Below, one piece after another: positions 53,901 through 64,000 of a stretch of DNA of 64,000 nucleotides (position 1 is its first letter; each line of letters begins with the position of its first letter). The stretch spans positions 1 to 64,000 of the forward strand of contig MU859113.1 of assembly GCA_033297205.1 (NCBI GenBank). Reading direction: 5' to 3'. The translations under genes were made by a program, and so were the position numbers. The stretch comes from Pseudoneurospora amorphoporcata (taxonomy: Eukaryota > Ascomycota > Sordariomycetes > Sordariales > Sordariaceae). The notes under the pieces are model-generated. The model was given only the letters and a program-made list of their open reading frames with translations. It was not told where the DNA came from and searched no databases.

Positions 53901-55710
53901 TTCTTCCACCTGGAAGGAGAAAATGCCATGTTGTCTTCCATTTTTCTGAACTTGGAGGTCCCTGACCAAGTGGGAGCAGACACCCGGGGCTGCAACAGGG
54001 ACGGCATGAAGCAACAGTGCATATGTTGACAACAGCGTACGCACAAAGCCAGATGCGAGGCAATGCATCCCAACCCGTTGCTTATACACCTTGCCATCTT
54101 GCATCTTGCGGGAGACTGCATAAGCAGTCATACTTATAGCATGCATCACAGTCAGCACGCTTGGAAATTTTGAGGAACAAACAGGCAAGCCAGTATCATG
54201 AACACTCTCGGGTCATAAACAAATGCCTGTCTTCAATCGATCACGACCGTATACCCCCCCCAACGATTCTCTTTTTGCACCGGGATTACTCGATCCGAGT
54301 CATCTTTAACTCTAGCAACCTCCTCCCGGTGACAACATCGCGAAGATGGTCCATATGTCAAGACTAGAGATAAAATGCATTCACCGGCGGTCTTCAAGTC
54401 CATGCCTCACGAGTATATTTCAAGGAAGTTGTCGATTGCACTTTCTCACCGCAACACGTATGCGCATTGAAATTGGAACCAGCAGCCGCAGTATGCACCA
54501 GTTAGATGAACTGATACCAAAGTTGAACATCCACAGAAAATTGTCAAACGACAACCTCAGATACCAGAAATGTATTCAGGATTTTATGCCGGCAAAAGAA
54601 GTGCGTACATCGGGTTAGATGTCGTGTTGGTCAGCAGCAACATCGCTTCAATTAGACTCGGAAGCGATGCTATGCAAATTGCTAAAGCCCTCGCTCGGTC
54701 TGTAGTCCCTGGCTTGGTCTCTCTGCTTTACAGCCAGCATGTATGTACTTTTCACCACACTCTGGACTTGACATGACATCCACATGCACATCTGTTCACT
54801 TGCTTGCTTCCGTTATAACCAACCACAGGAGAACAACTCACTCCATTCCCCTTTCACCCACCCGGAGACCTACCTACCAACATTGATTCCAGGCTGCTTT
54901 TACTCATACCCTGGCATTGTCCATGAGACAAAACCATAATCCCCCCTTCCCGCGCTCCCCAAACCCTGTCTGTTCAAGTTGCGTCCGTAGAGGAGATGTA
55001 CCCCAAGACATCATGATCCTGATCCATCTCCTCCTTACAAGACACAAGACACCAACAGTCCTTACCAACTTGACACTGAGACACGACGACAATCCAAAAT
55101 GCCATCCATGATGATTTCTCCTCTTCGCTCGCAATCAAATACCCGGGTGGATTTAGGATATTGTCTCATGCGGTGATACCTACTTGAGTGAGTGAGTGAG
55201 TGAGTGGGTGAGTGAGGTATGCTTATTTCGAAGTTGATACTGCCTTCAACAATGAAAGTCATCACCACTTTGGATCGGGTACCTAGAGATCGACCAGGAT
55301 GTCGAAATTCAAGGTGGAAGTCCTAGTCTCGAATCTCTCCAAAGGAGGCTCCACTACTTGGGAAAACTGACCAATCAACTAACACGGTTTTTGGCTACTT
55401 CCTCTTGGGGACATCAGGACAAAGAGTTCACGGACAGCACCTCAGGCACGGACTCCTGGTCAAAGAGAGGCCGAAGATTCCTTTGCATGTCGATTTCATT
55501 ACTATTTACACCATCGGTAACAGAGGAGCATCAACATAGGGATTCAAGGTCATTAGGTATTACCGTTCACTAACAATGAACAAAAATATGCTAGGTACAC
55601 GTACTACCACCCGCATTAACCCCATTGCTCATCATATCGTCATCGATCGTTACATCCCCCTTTCCCTCCCTATCCTCTTCCAACCCCGCTCTTAAACGTC
55701 TCTCGACAAT
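50904..55710. other. Large gene-poor region (4.8 kb)
   Basis: No convincing gene. The longest frame (53020-53802, plus) lacks an early ATG and any motif. There are poly-A/T runs near 51045 and 52510 and a GAGT microsatellite at about 55186-55215. It may hold a long leader for the Rxt3-type gene, a noncoding RNA, or a spliced gene I cannot resolve. Confidence 0.4.
55186..55215. repeat. GAGT-type microsatellite
   Basis: About seven tandem GAGT (TGAG) units with one GGGT interruption. A simple repeat in gene-poor DNA. Confidence 0.8.
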
Positions 55711-57555
55711 TCAAGCATTCTTCACACCAGGCGCCGCAAGCGCCAACAACCTCTCAAACTTGGGGGTACCAAGTCCAGTAACAGGATCCCACCCCTCGGT
55801 AGCATTCCACTTGGCACTACCACCCTGATCAGCCGCAAACTCCGGACGTCCCTGGCATCCGGTACCAGCACCATCTACGATATCAGTGAAAGCCGAAGGA
55901 GCAGCATACAGCAAGGGGTTAATGAATCCCAAGCTCGGCAAGCCATGGCTCTTGCGCGCAGCGTTGAGCAAAGCGACAATACCAGCGAAGGCCGGTGCCG
56001 AAGCAGAAGTACCAGAAACGCCAGCCAGACGCCCGCCAATGTACACAGCGTACCTGTACGCTTGGGCGCTCACGTCGGGGAAGCCACGGCCGTTGTGGTC
56101 GAAGAACTGAGCGTACGTCTTGCCGATCTTGTTGAGGTACTTGCCCACGGCGCGTTGCTGGTAGAGGGGACGCTTGTGATACATGGAGAATCCTCCCGAA
56201 GAGAAATAGACGGCCTTTTCGGGGACAGTCTGGTAAGTACCGCCGACGGAAGTCACCCACGGGCAGGCGCCGGGGAAGGTGGGCTCGAAGTAGGTAGAGT
56301 TGGTGCCGTCGTTGCGGATGCAAGCGTTGCCGGGGCCGGAGTCACCGGAGGAGAAAATCACGGACACGCCGCGCGCGCCGAGCTGGCCGATCATGGAGCA
56401 CACCTTCTCGGCGTACTCGCGGGGCACGGATTGTTCTTCTTCGCCGTAGGAGGTGGAGAGGGTGGCGGGGAGCTCGGAGTTCTTGAGCGAAAGGAGGTAG
56501 TTGAAGAATTCGAGGTAAGGCTCGTTGGAGATTTCGGGGCCGGGCTGGTTGGCGGTGGGGACGAGCGGGCCGCGGCCGCCGACGGAGTACTCGCGGATGG
56601 GGATGGGGTTGGAGACCGCGAGAATGTATTGGAGGTCGAGGTTGGCCTCGACTGTTGGGAATTTGTTAGTACGCTGCTGCAAGGTACAGGGGGAAGGAAG
56701 AAGGGGGAGGCAGAAAAAAAGCTTACCTCCGATGTTCTCGGGAGACTGGTCATGGAGACCACCCTTGACGAGCTTGACGGTGTAGTTGCGCTCAGCGGCC
56801 TCGGGGACGAAGGCCTTGGCGAACGAGGTGAAATCCTCATAGTTGGAGTACTGCTCGAGGTACGAGGCGAAAGCGACAGTGTTCTTCTCCGAGGCGGAGG
56901 GCTTGTACTTGATATTGTACAGGGAGCGGATCTCGTCGGGGTAGATGCAGCCGGTGCAAGTCGGGTGCTCTCCATCAGCGGCAGCCTTGACGTTGGCGAT
57001 GCCCTGGGTATCGGGCTCCTCGTAGATCTCGAAGATGGTGGAGGCCTTGGCGGCGAGCTTGCCGAAGCGGGTGGTGGGCTGGATCATGTCGACGTGCACG
57101 TCAAGCTCGTCGGGGACGCTGTACTGGAGGGTGCGGAGCTTGGGGCCCGTCTTGTCGCCGTCCTGCTGGTACCAGGCGAAGGTGGTGTTGAGCAGGTTGT
57201 TGGCCTTGGCGACCGAGGTGGTGAAGGAGACCCAGTCGTTGTCGACCTTGCCCTTGATGCCGTTGCGGTTGAGCCACTCGGTGACGGCATCCGTGGTCTC
57301 GTCCGAGGGGGCGACCAAGGAGCGGACCTCCTCGCTGCTCAGGTGCATGCCGTACTGAGGATGGTTGGGGGTGGACACGCGGAGGATGGCGGCCTCGAGA
57401 GCATCGGACTGGTGGGCGGGGAGGGCGATCTTGAGCGAGACACTCTCGTCGGCCGAGGCGGCGCGAACCTTCTTCCAGCCCGAGGGCACGGAAGGGAGGC
57501 TGCTCTTGACATGGGCAGAGGCGCCCGCGGCGAGGAGGAGGACGGACCAAAGCAT
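55711..57555 (-). CDS. Secreted sedolisin (tripeptidyl peptidase, S53)
   Basis: Exons 56727-57555 and 55711-56651, with a 75-bp intron (GTAAGC...AACAG), encode 589 residues. A signal peptide (MLWSVLLLAAGASA) is followed by a pro-domain of about 190 residues, then the catalytic domain. The sedolisin triad is visible: Glu and Asp in VEANLDLQY right after the intron, and Ser in SGTSASAP. The oxyanion Asp is in SSGDSGPG. The C-terminal calcium site is DIVDGAGTGC together with GWDPVTGLGTP. These enzymes release tripeptides from protein N-termini outside the cell at acid pH, as part of nitrogen acquisition. The intron is stop-free and a multiple of three; retaining it would insert 25 residues next to the catalytic Glu. 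N. crassa has a known secreted tripeptidyl peptidase in this neighbourhood, as I recall. Confidence 0.92.
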   Translation of the reverse strand: MLWSVLLLAAGASAHVKSSLPSVPSGWKKVRAASADESVSLKIALPAHQSDALEAAILRVSTPNHPQYGMHLSSEEVRSLVAPSDETTDAVTEWLNRNGIKGKVDNDWVSFTTSVAKANNLLNTTFAWYQQDGDKTGPKLRTLQYSVPDELDVHVDMIQPTTRFGKLAAKASTIFEIYEEPDTQGIANVKAAADGEHPTCTGCIYPDEIRSLYNIKYKPSASEKNTVAFASYLEQYSNYEDFTSFAKAFVPEAAERNYTVKLVKGGLHDQSPENIGGKLFFCLPLLPSPCTLQQRTNKFPTVEANLDLQYILAVSNPIPIREYSVGGRGPLVPTANQPGPEISNEPYLEFFNYLLSLKNSELPATLSTSYGEEEQSVPREYAEKVCSMIGQLGARGVSVIFSSGDSGPGNACIRNDGTNSTYFEPTFPGACPWVTSVGGTYQTVPEKAVYFSSGGFSMYHKRPLYQQRAVGKYLNKIGKTYAQFFDHNGRGFPDVSAQAYRYAVYIGGRLAGVSGTSASAPAFAGIVALLNAARKSHGLPSLGFINPLLYAAPSAFTDIVDGAGTGCQGRPEFAADQGGSAKWNATEGWDPVTGLGTPKFERLLALAAPGVKNA

Positions 57556-60500
57556 GATGGGTGATGGTCGACGGGGGGCCTAGTCTAGTTGGACTGAGGT
57601 GCGACTGGAAGGAGGGTGGAAAAGAGAGAGAGGGGGAGGGTGGGAATGTTATATATACTTTGGAGGCACATCCATTACCTATGTGACCCCGTGGGTATGT
57701 GGTAGTGGCGACGATCTGTGTATCCACGCAACTGCCACTTATTGAAGGCCACGACCACTTGCACAGATATTTTTGGAGTGGCAGGTAATAGAACGGGCCA
57801 CTGGTCGTACGCCGTACAGAAAAGGCGGTAGAGACAGTCTGAGGACTGTGATAAGGGAACGCGTTGTTAAGCTCCTCCCTGTTTGGGTTAACGTGCTCCC
57901 TGCACTTATTGGGCCATTTAACAACCGATTCGGAAGGAATTCGTAGCCTACCTTAATGTTCGTAAAAACCGGACATGTTACGGTTAGTACATTACATAAA
58001 CCCAGCCTCTAGGCATTTTCAAGCTGGACAATGCATTTCTTATGTTTTGTGATCCCTATGATAGTTTTGCGACGGCCTTTCTTAACCAAAGTGAGGCGTA
58101 TTGGACTGTCCATGTTCGTGTTTCCGGGCGGTAGATGGAGGGCACATGCTGGCAAGGTAACGTCAGGGACCAAGCAGAGTGGCGACGATCCGCCAGTCGC
58201 CGCCATTGACTGGATGTGGTTACTTTGGGAGCGGCCGAGTTGGCGAATAAGGGCAGGTAGATAGGCCGTCCCTCAGGTCTTTCCCACCAAAAGATCCATG
58301 GGATCATCGCCGAAAGGGCAGTTGCCTACGGAGTTTTGTCAGGAATTGCGGATTGTTGGATGCTTGCCGATGCTAGTCGACGCGGATCTGTTGATGGAAA
58401 GAGGAAGGTCGAACAGCGCGTCGGCAACATTTCAAGAGTCAAGACCACTCACCACGGGCCGGGAAAGAGCTAGGGTGCCATTGGCCAATCGCACTAAGTG
58501 GAAGGTAGGTATCAGACACGCACCGTTCCTGTCACCGACTCACCGTATGCCCACGCCGCCACGCGCCATAGGAGATCGGACTCTTCCCTTATGCAGAGTG
58601 CCAAAAGTTACAGTTTATGCAACAGAACTAACAATGCTACCGTTGGGATGGCCGAAGGCAGGTGTATTTTTTGCGGTCATCCGCGGTCAGCAGTGCCAGA
58701 AGACGAAGGTTGGTAGCCGGGGCATGGGAATGATGGGATATGCTGTTGTTGCCGGTTGGCAATCTGATCTTGTTGCCTTGTTGACAAACTTTGTGAGGCA
58801 TCATCTGATGGCGAACAAGATAGGTGAAACGGTTTGTACGCCGTTGGGCATTTCTGGTGGTGATGACAGGAGGCGCCTCCATCACATTAACTGCCACTGA
58901 GTGGTGTGCCTCGGCATCTGCTTGGCAAAGCTTAACCAGACGGGAAGTTGGGAACAATCCTTATATGTCAACTGTCAAAATGTCTTCAAGTTGTCAATTC
59001 AATTCCCCATCGCAGCTTACCATTTCAGCGGGGAACTACTCTATTGAAGATGCCATTTTCAACTGGAAGAACATGAAATGTCGAATCTGACATGTGAACA
59101 GGTAGCCATCTCGTCGCGGGCAGTTTTGGGGATTGAAGTCTTTCTTGTTGCCCTGGTATTTGCTCGCTGTTGACGGTAACTCACAGAGGAAGGAACATCT
59201 TCATGTCCCTGGCAATATTCTGTACAACATGTCTTTCCATGCAATACGTGCCGACGCGACGGATGGAATGACATGCCAACGAACCGCAGTGTTGACCGAC
59301 GTGCCCCACTTTGGTGATGATTGACCTTCCTCTTGGGGACATGGTTCTCCGCGTCTCTTTTTTTTTTTTTTTCGATTCTCACACGATTTGGCTCGTTTGC
59401 AAAATCGAATCGTCATGGTATCGATGGCGCAAGAGAGACTATTGTATGGGATAATGGGAAAGGCGGAATTGCCCGAACAGATTCGGTGCCGCTGCCGATA
59501 AAAGATGGAGACTAAAAAGAAAGACGAAGGGAGAAGGTGAGAAGGAGGAGGTTCGGAGAGTCAGTCGGCATCATTCCGTGTGTACTGTGTCTAGATGAAA
59601 CCGCCATCACCCAAAACTAGGTAGGAGTTGTTCTTGTCCTTCATTTATAAATTGCTTCCTCGCTCTTTGCCTCCTCCTCCTCACTTTTCGAGCTGAGTAG
59701 ATGTGGTGTAACGACCATATTTCACTTGGTGATAGTAACGATCTCGGAGAGTCTTGGGTGTGGTGTGCTTTGCCTTCTTGCTTGGCGGTCCCGTCAGGGT
59801 TCGGTGGCTGCTGTGCCGCGAGCGAGAAGTGTCGCAAACTCCAAACATCGAGCAAGAAATGGGTTGTTTTGTCCAGCTAATGCTCGAGATTATTTTCAAC
59901 GGTTGTCGGCAAACCAATGTGATTTCGGTTTCAAGGTCCGGTCGGAGAGTTATTTTTGTGCTCCTCGGACCTCGACCGTCGACGGGATCGGATGGGATGG
60001 GTGATGCTCTCCGGGCCGCTCGGCGGTGTCTTCCAGGGGACGGGACCAGGCCCACCCCGCCCACAGTGGACCACCATGGCTTGCGAACGGTCCGGAACCT
60101 ACCCTACCGGATCTTTCGGCAGCGGCCCAGGATTGGATCTCGCTTCCCTCCGCAGCGCGGTCGCCTCTCCGAATCAGTCCACCGCCGTCTCCGTCTGGGC
60201 TATGGCAGCCTTCACCGTCCACGGACGGTCTGATGCGCACAGCTGAGGATGGGCAATTGGGCACAGGGAAATCTTGCGACGAAAAAAAGGACCGAGGCAA
60301 CAGGGCCAGGAACTCCCTGTCAGACTGTCAGTCCTCATCTACGACGCCGTAGGGAACCGGCAGGGCACTTCCCTGCATCTGGTTGTTCTCAACGAAAGCA
60401 GAAGTGGAAATCAGACACTGTCGCGGCCGCGCGTCTTGGCAGGCACGAAACGACAACGACGCCGGCAGCCGAAAGGAAGTAAGTGGAAGGGGACGCTGCT

Positions 60501-63230
60501 CACGAGAGATTGGACTGGTTCATCCATCGTTCATGTGAGGGCGCGGGCCTGGTGGGCTGTTAACAGGGCCTGTACTGTACGACGCCAGGGAGATGAAGAT
60601 AATCAGCTTTCGATAATTAGTTGGTTCATCTTGCTCCTCTCACTGACGACCGCTGGCGCGAGACTGCGAGACTGCGGGGGGACTGGGGAGATCATTTGAA
60701 CTCTGAGGCCGGTCCACACACAGGTACTTGGGCGTGGTAGGTCCAGTGGCTATCCATTCGTGGCGTCTGATTGGCACACACACTGGCATGGTGCTTTGTG
60801 GTCTGTGTGCCACAGCAGTCTCTATCGTGGGCAGAAGACCAAGATCCCTAATAACAACCGTTGCTACCGCCAGCCGCCGAACCGCCGTCATGCCGCCCGT
60901 TGTGATGGTTGATGGATGGCTGATGGTAGGTGGTGATGATACTTGCACCTGGTCTTAGGTTTCATTTTGTCCCACGTTGACAAGCCAACTGACCTGCAGC
61001 AGGAATATAGGCATGTGCTCACTTGCAGATTGAAATAGGAACTGATTGGGCCATGCTGCCATGATAGGAGTACGTACAGAAGTGAGGTCCTGAGTTGTCA
61101 GTGATGGAAATTTGGTAACACTCTTTCTCTACTTTGCTCTGGTTGTTCATCTCAGCTTCCTCTGGGATTCAAGATCTCCGTCGGACATGTAATCCGTCCT
61201 GCTGCCTGCTGCTGTTGACCTGCTTGACCTGGTTTACCGTTGACCGCGACGAGTATTTCACCGGATGGATGTTTTCCTGGCTCACCTGACAGGGATAGGA
61301 GAAAGAGACCGAAGTGGTGCGTGCACAATCACCCCCAACCTGGCAAGACAACTAAACCAACAGGCCAACAACACCGCTCACAGTCTCCGGTGAGGGCAGA
61401 CCAAAAAGGGATGATAATGTACCATCTTTCGAGCTTAGCTCCAAAAAAAAAAAAAAGGATGAGGAGAGATTAGAAGAGCCGACAGTTAATCTGCTACCCG
61501 AACCCTTTTCTACCGTTCGGCTGTTATGAATGTAGTTATTTTCGGTTCCTCGGACATTCTTGGCGACTTGGCTTCTTCTCCCCTGAGACGGTACTTAGCG
61601 TATCAAAGAGAGATTGTACCTATTCACACCATTGGACAGACAAGCATCGGATCCGAACAGCAACACCACGGATGAATGCAGCAGCATAACTGAGAGAGAA
61701 GAAAAAGGGTTCCGGATTCGGTCCTCTTCAAGAACAAGGGGAGAAAAGCCAAAGAGAGAGGAAGATCCTTGCCAACAGCATCTTGAATCTGGAACCCCCA
61801 ATTTCTGCGAAGAACCTAAAGCCGGGACCAGCACTCTATATTTTTAAATTTGGCTTCTCCACCCGCTGCATCCACTCGCCTCGTCTCGTCGGGTCTTGGA
61901 CCCTATTCTAGGAGAATAACTCCAGATTATCCAAGGTGTCATCAATCTGGTACATTTTGTACGCATCTGGCAGCGCCGTAAAGTCGTGCCGGGACGGCTT
62001 CCGGCAGTCGCTAGTAGCCACGATGGACACCATGTAATGGAATTAAACGTGGTTTCTCGGTGTTTTACCTCCTATGTGTTGCTTGCCTTGCCGGGTCCGT
62101 CATGTCAGAATTGCGCGGGACTGTTCTGTTGTCTTGATGGGCTGTTTTTTTGAGTTTGGTTGACTGTGTCGTCTCTTGGGAAAAGGGAGAGTCTTGTCTT
62201 GACTCCATCCCAGAATTCGATTGTTTTCCTTGACCCATCTCTTTCCCCCCATTTCTCCTCCAGGGCCCTCAGTGCTCCGGGGTCTGACCCGACTTCCATC
62301 TCTTTGTCCTCTTTCTTTCTTTCTTTCTCTCCTTTCCGTTCGGCCTTCCTCGTCCTTCGTTCCATTGTTTGCGCTCTGCCGTGTCCGGGGGTCTAGATCA
62401 ACCTCTAGTCATACATACCGGAGCGGTACCTCTACTGCTATCTGCAACCACACATTCGCTCACTACCACTCACACGTCCCGTCACTCGTTATCCCGTCTC
62501 TTTTTTGCTTCTTTTTTGTCTTGACAATTCCAAGATACCGCACCGCACACCGCACAACGATCGATAACGCAGTACGTCCTCACTTCTTGGTCGTACACTG
62601 TATACCGGCCAGCAGGTACCATCATCATCATCATCATCGTCGTCGTCTAACTCGCTCCAGAGGTGCAGCAACTCCCCAGTATTGTGCAGTGCCTAGAGCC
62701 CCTAAAGCACTCCAAGCAGGCAAAGACCCCACATTATTACATCCCACTTTCCAGCAATCTTGGTCTCTTTGGCACTGCGAATCTCGATATCGACGCCGCC
62801 ATTCGCTTCCAGCTTTCAAGGCCCCCTAAGTCTACTGCGTGCCTTATCACACAGAAAAATCCGAGACCCTGTTCTGGACATCCTCAGCTGAGATCGCGAA
62901 GTCTTTGTGGGAATTTTGCAACTTGCAGCCTGACAGGGAAGAATTGCCAACTCCACAGTATCTGCATTGAGGAGACGTCTTTGAAGTCTTATGCCCAGTA
63001 TAAACTAGACAGACTCCCCCTCTCTTGGATCTAGGTCATCATCACCAGACTGTCCTCGAGGTGCCCACTGGATGCTGCTGTTTGTCCCTCGCAAGCTGAA
63101 GAGAGAAAAAGAGAGGCATGCCCACCAAGTCTGACCTACCGGTACCACATGACTGCCGCCTGACCTATTGCGTGACATCACAATAGGATATAAGAAGCAA
63201 AACACTTTGCCAACACCATCATCGACCAAC
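57556..63230. other. Long gene-poor region (5.7 kb)
   Basis: This contains the sedolisin promoter (TATA-like TATATATAA on the minus strand at 57649-57657) and probably a long leader of the gene starting at 63231. Many small frames exist but none carries a motif. Homopolymers occur near 59358 (T) and 61443 (A). The stretch 62240-62540 is strongly CT-rich on the plus strand, as in the leaders of fungal regulatory genes. Confidence 0.4.
57649..57657 (-). promoter_or_regulatory. TATA box of the sedolisin gene
   Basis: TATATATAA on the minus strand, about 95 bp upstream of the start codon at 57555. Confidence 0.5.
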
Positions 63231-64000
63231 ATGGCCGCCAACTACAGCGCCCTGGACCAAGGCGTGGGTGACGACATCCAAGATTCGTTGGGCTATCATG
63301 ATGTGGATGGGTCGACGAGTAAACATGTCGAAACCCCAACAACATCAACTTTGGAAAATAATACTCCGACTACTACAACTACAACAACAACAACAACTCC
63401 GAGTGTCGAGGTCCAGCAGGTATTCTCTCCAGCGCAGTCTCCCAGGTCTGCAGCGTTGTCGCACTCCACCGCCACCGTCAGCACGGCGACGCCAGTAACC
63501 ATGGCCACGACACCGTCTCCGTCCGCCGGTTTATCACTGGCCGATCACACCTCTGCTCCGCCGGACGAACAGACAGTTCCTGGCGATCATGATGGAAATC
63601 ATGGAAATCAACAACTGGCCCTGGAAAGGGATCCCCCGGCTCGGCTGTTGAGCCCGGCGGGAATTGTCAGGCGCGCCAGCAGCACGAGCAGCATCAGATC
63701 GGCCGGGTCCAGCGCTAGCAATACCCCGTTAACCGCTGGAGCTCAGGCCCTCCTTCCACCCCCAGGCGCATCTGCCATCCCGGCACTCGCAGAGCTGGCA
63801 GCACGCGGCGCAACCACGGTCAGCTACATGGTCCAATCTTACGAGGCGTTACGAGCAGCCAGGATTGCCGCCGGATACGATCTGGTGCAGGTGTCGTCCA
63901 AGGCGAGTGGACTCAGTGGAGGACCATCACCGTCGCCGTCGCCGTCGCCGTCGGTGTCCCGATCCTCGTCCATTGTCCAAATCCCCAATCAACTGGGCGA
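63231..64000 (+). CDS. Unrecognised low-complexity protein, 5' part only
   Basis: The ATG at 63231 opens a frame that stays open to the window end (256 codons, no stop), so the gene is truncated here. The start MAANYSALDQGVGDDIQDSL is followed by Thr-, Ser- and Pro-rich sequence, including a nine-Thr run and, near the end, a PSPSPSPSPS tract from CCGTCG repeats. A more ordered segment near 180-225 reads IPALAELAARGATTVSYMVQ and then EALRAARIAAGYDLVQ. No domain is recognised. A TATA-like ATATAAG lies about 40 bp upstream. The long CT-rich upstream region and Ser/Thr/Pro composition would suit a regulatory protein, but this is inference. Confidence 0.6.
   Translation, partial: MAANYSALDQGVGDDIQDSLGYHDVDGSTSKHVETPTTSTLENNTPTTTTTTTTTTPSVEVQQVFSPAQSPRSAALSHSTATVSTATPVTMATTPSPSAGLSLADHTSAPPDEQTVPGDHDGNHGNQQLALERDPPARLLSPAGIVRRASSTSSIRSAGSSASNTPLTAGAQALLPPPGASAIPALAELAARGATTVSYMVQSYEALRAARIAAGYDLVQVSSKASGLSGGPSPSPSPSPSVSRSSSIVQIPNQLG

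Noticed and set aside
55945..57564. 539-codon plus-strand frame over the sedolisin gene
   Set aside because: Antisense shadow of the sedolisin exons, continuing only because the intron there is also stop-free.
1..64000. CRISPR arrays, 5S rRNA genes, bacterial operons
   Set aside because: No regularly spaced repeats and no match to the 5S rRNA pattern I know from Neurospora were seen; the genome is eukaryotic with spliceosomal introns.

Overview
The window is nuclear DNA of a filamentous ascomycete, almost certainly Neurospora (N. crassa or a close relative). The genes have short GT-AG introns with CTAAC/CTGAC branch points and GC-rich coding sequence. The bifunctional tryptophan synthase reads as Neurospora trp-3, and the order trp-3, augmin-like gene, bL28m, aspartate aminotransferase, GH5 mannanase fits what I remember of N. 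crassa linkage group II. Species and locus names are from memory and were not searched.

Layout. 0.3-8 kb: a frameshifted F-box gene, an NADP-type zinc alcohol dehydrogenase, a second F-box gene, and a decayed gene for a secreted protein. 8-18 kb: a long promoter region holding a hAT-type miniature element, then a 1689-residue adenylation/carrier/membrane/hexapeptide protein built like bacterial poly-lysine synthetase, followed by a short-chain dehydrogenase. 18-26.3 kb: an AT-rich accessory island with two inverted tRNA-like elements (one split by a solo LTR), three PIF/Harbinger-like MITEs, an MFS transporter and a HET-domain gene lying between two of the MITEs.

26.3-50.9 kb is a dense housekeeping block: btn1 (CLN3), trp-3, a probable augmin subunit (HAUS4-like), mitochondrial ribosomal protein bL28m, mitochondrial aspartate aminotransferase (with a predicted 3-nt microexon), two small secreted proteins flanking the GH5-7 mannanase, a GNAT acetyltransferase, an FHA-like protein kinase, a succinate dehydrogenase assembly factor, and a large Rxt3-type Rpd3L subunit. 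50.9-64 kb is gene-poor: one secreted sedolisin (tripeptidyl peptidase) and the 5' part of an unrecognised low-complexity protein that runs off the end.

Functional links: trp-3 and the aminotransferase serve amino-acid metabolism, and TGACTC cores upstream of trp-3 suggest cross-pathway (CPC1/Gcn4-like) control. The mannanase, sedolisin and cysteine-rich secreted proteins are extracellular. The large synthetase-like protein, the dehydrogenase and possibly the transporter could form a small metabolic cluster, which is inference only. All exon boundaries were read by eye from splice signals and frame continuity.
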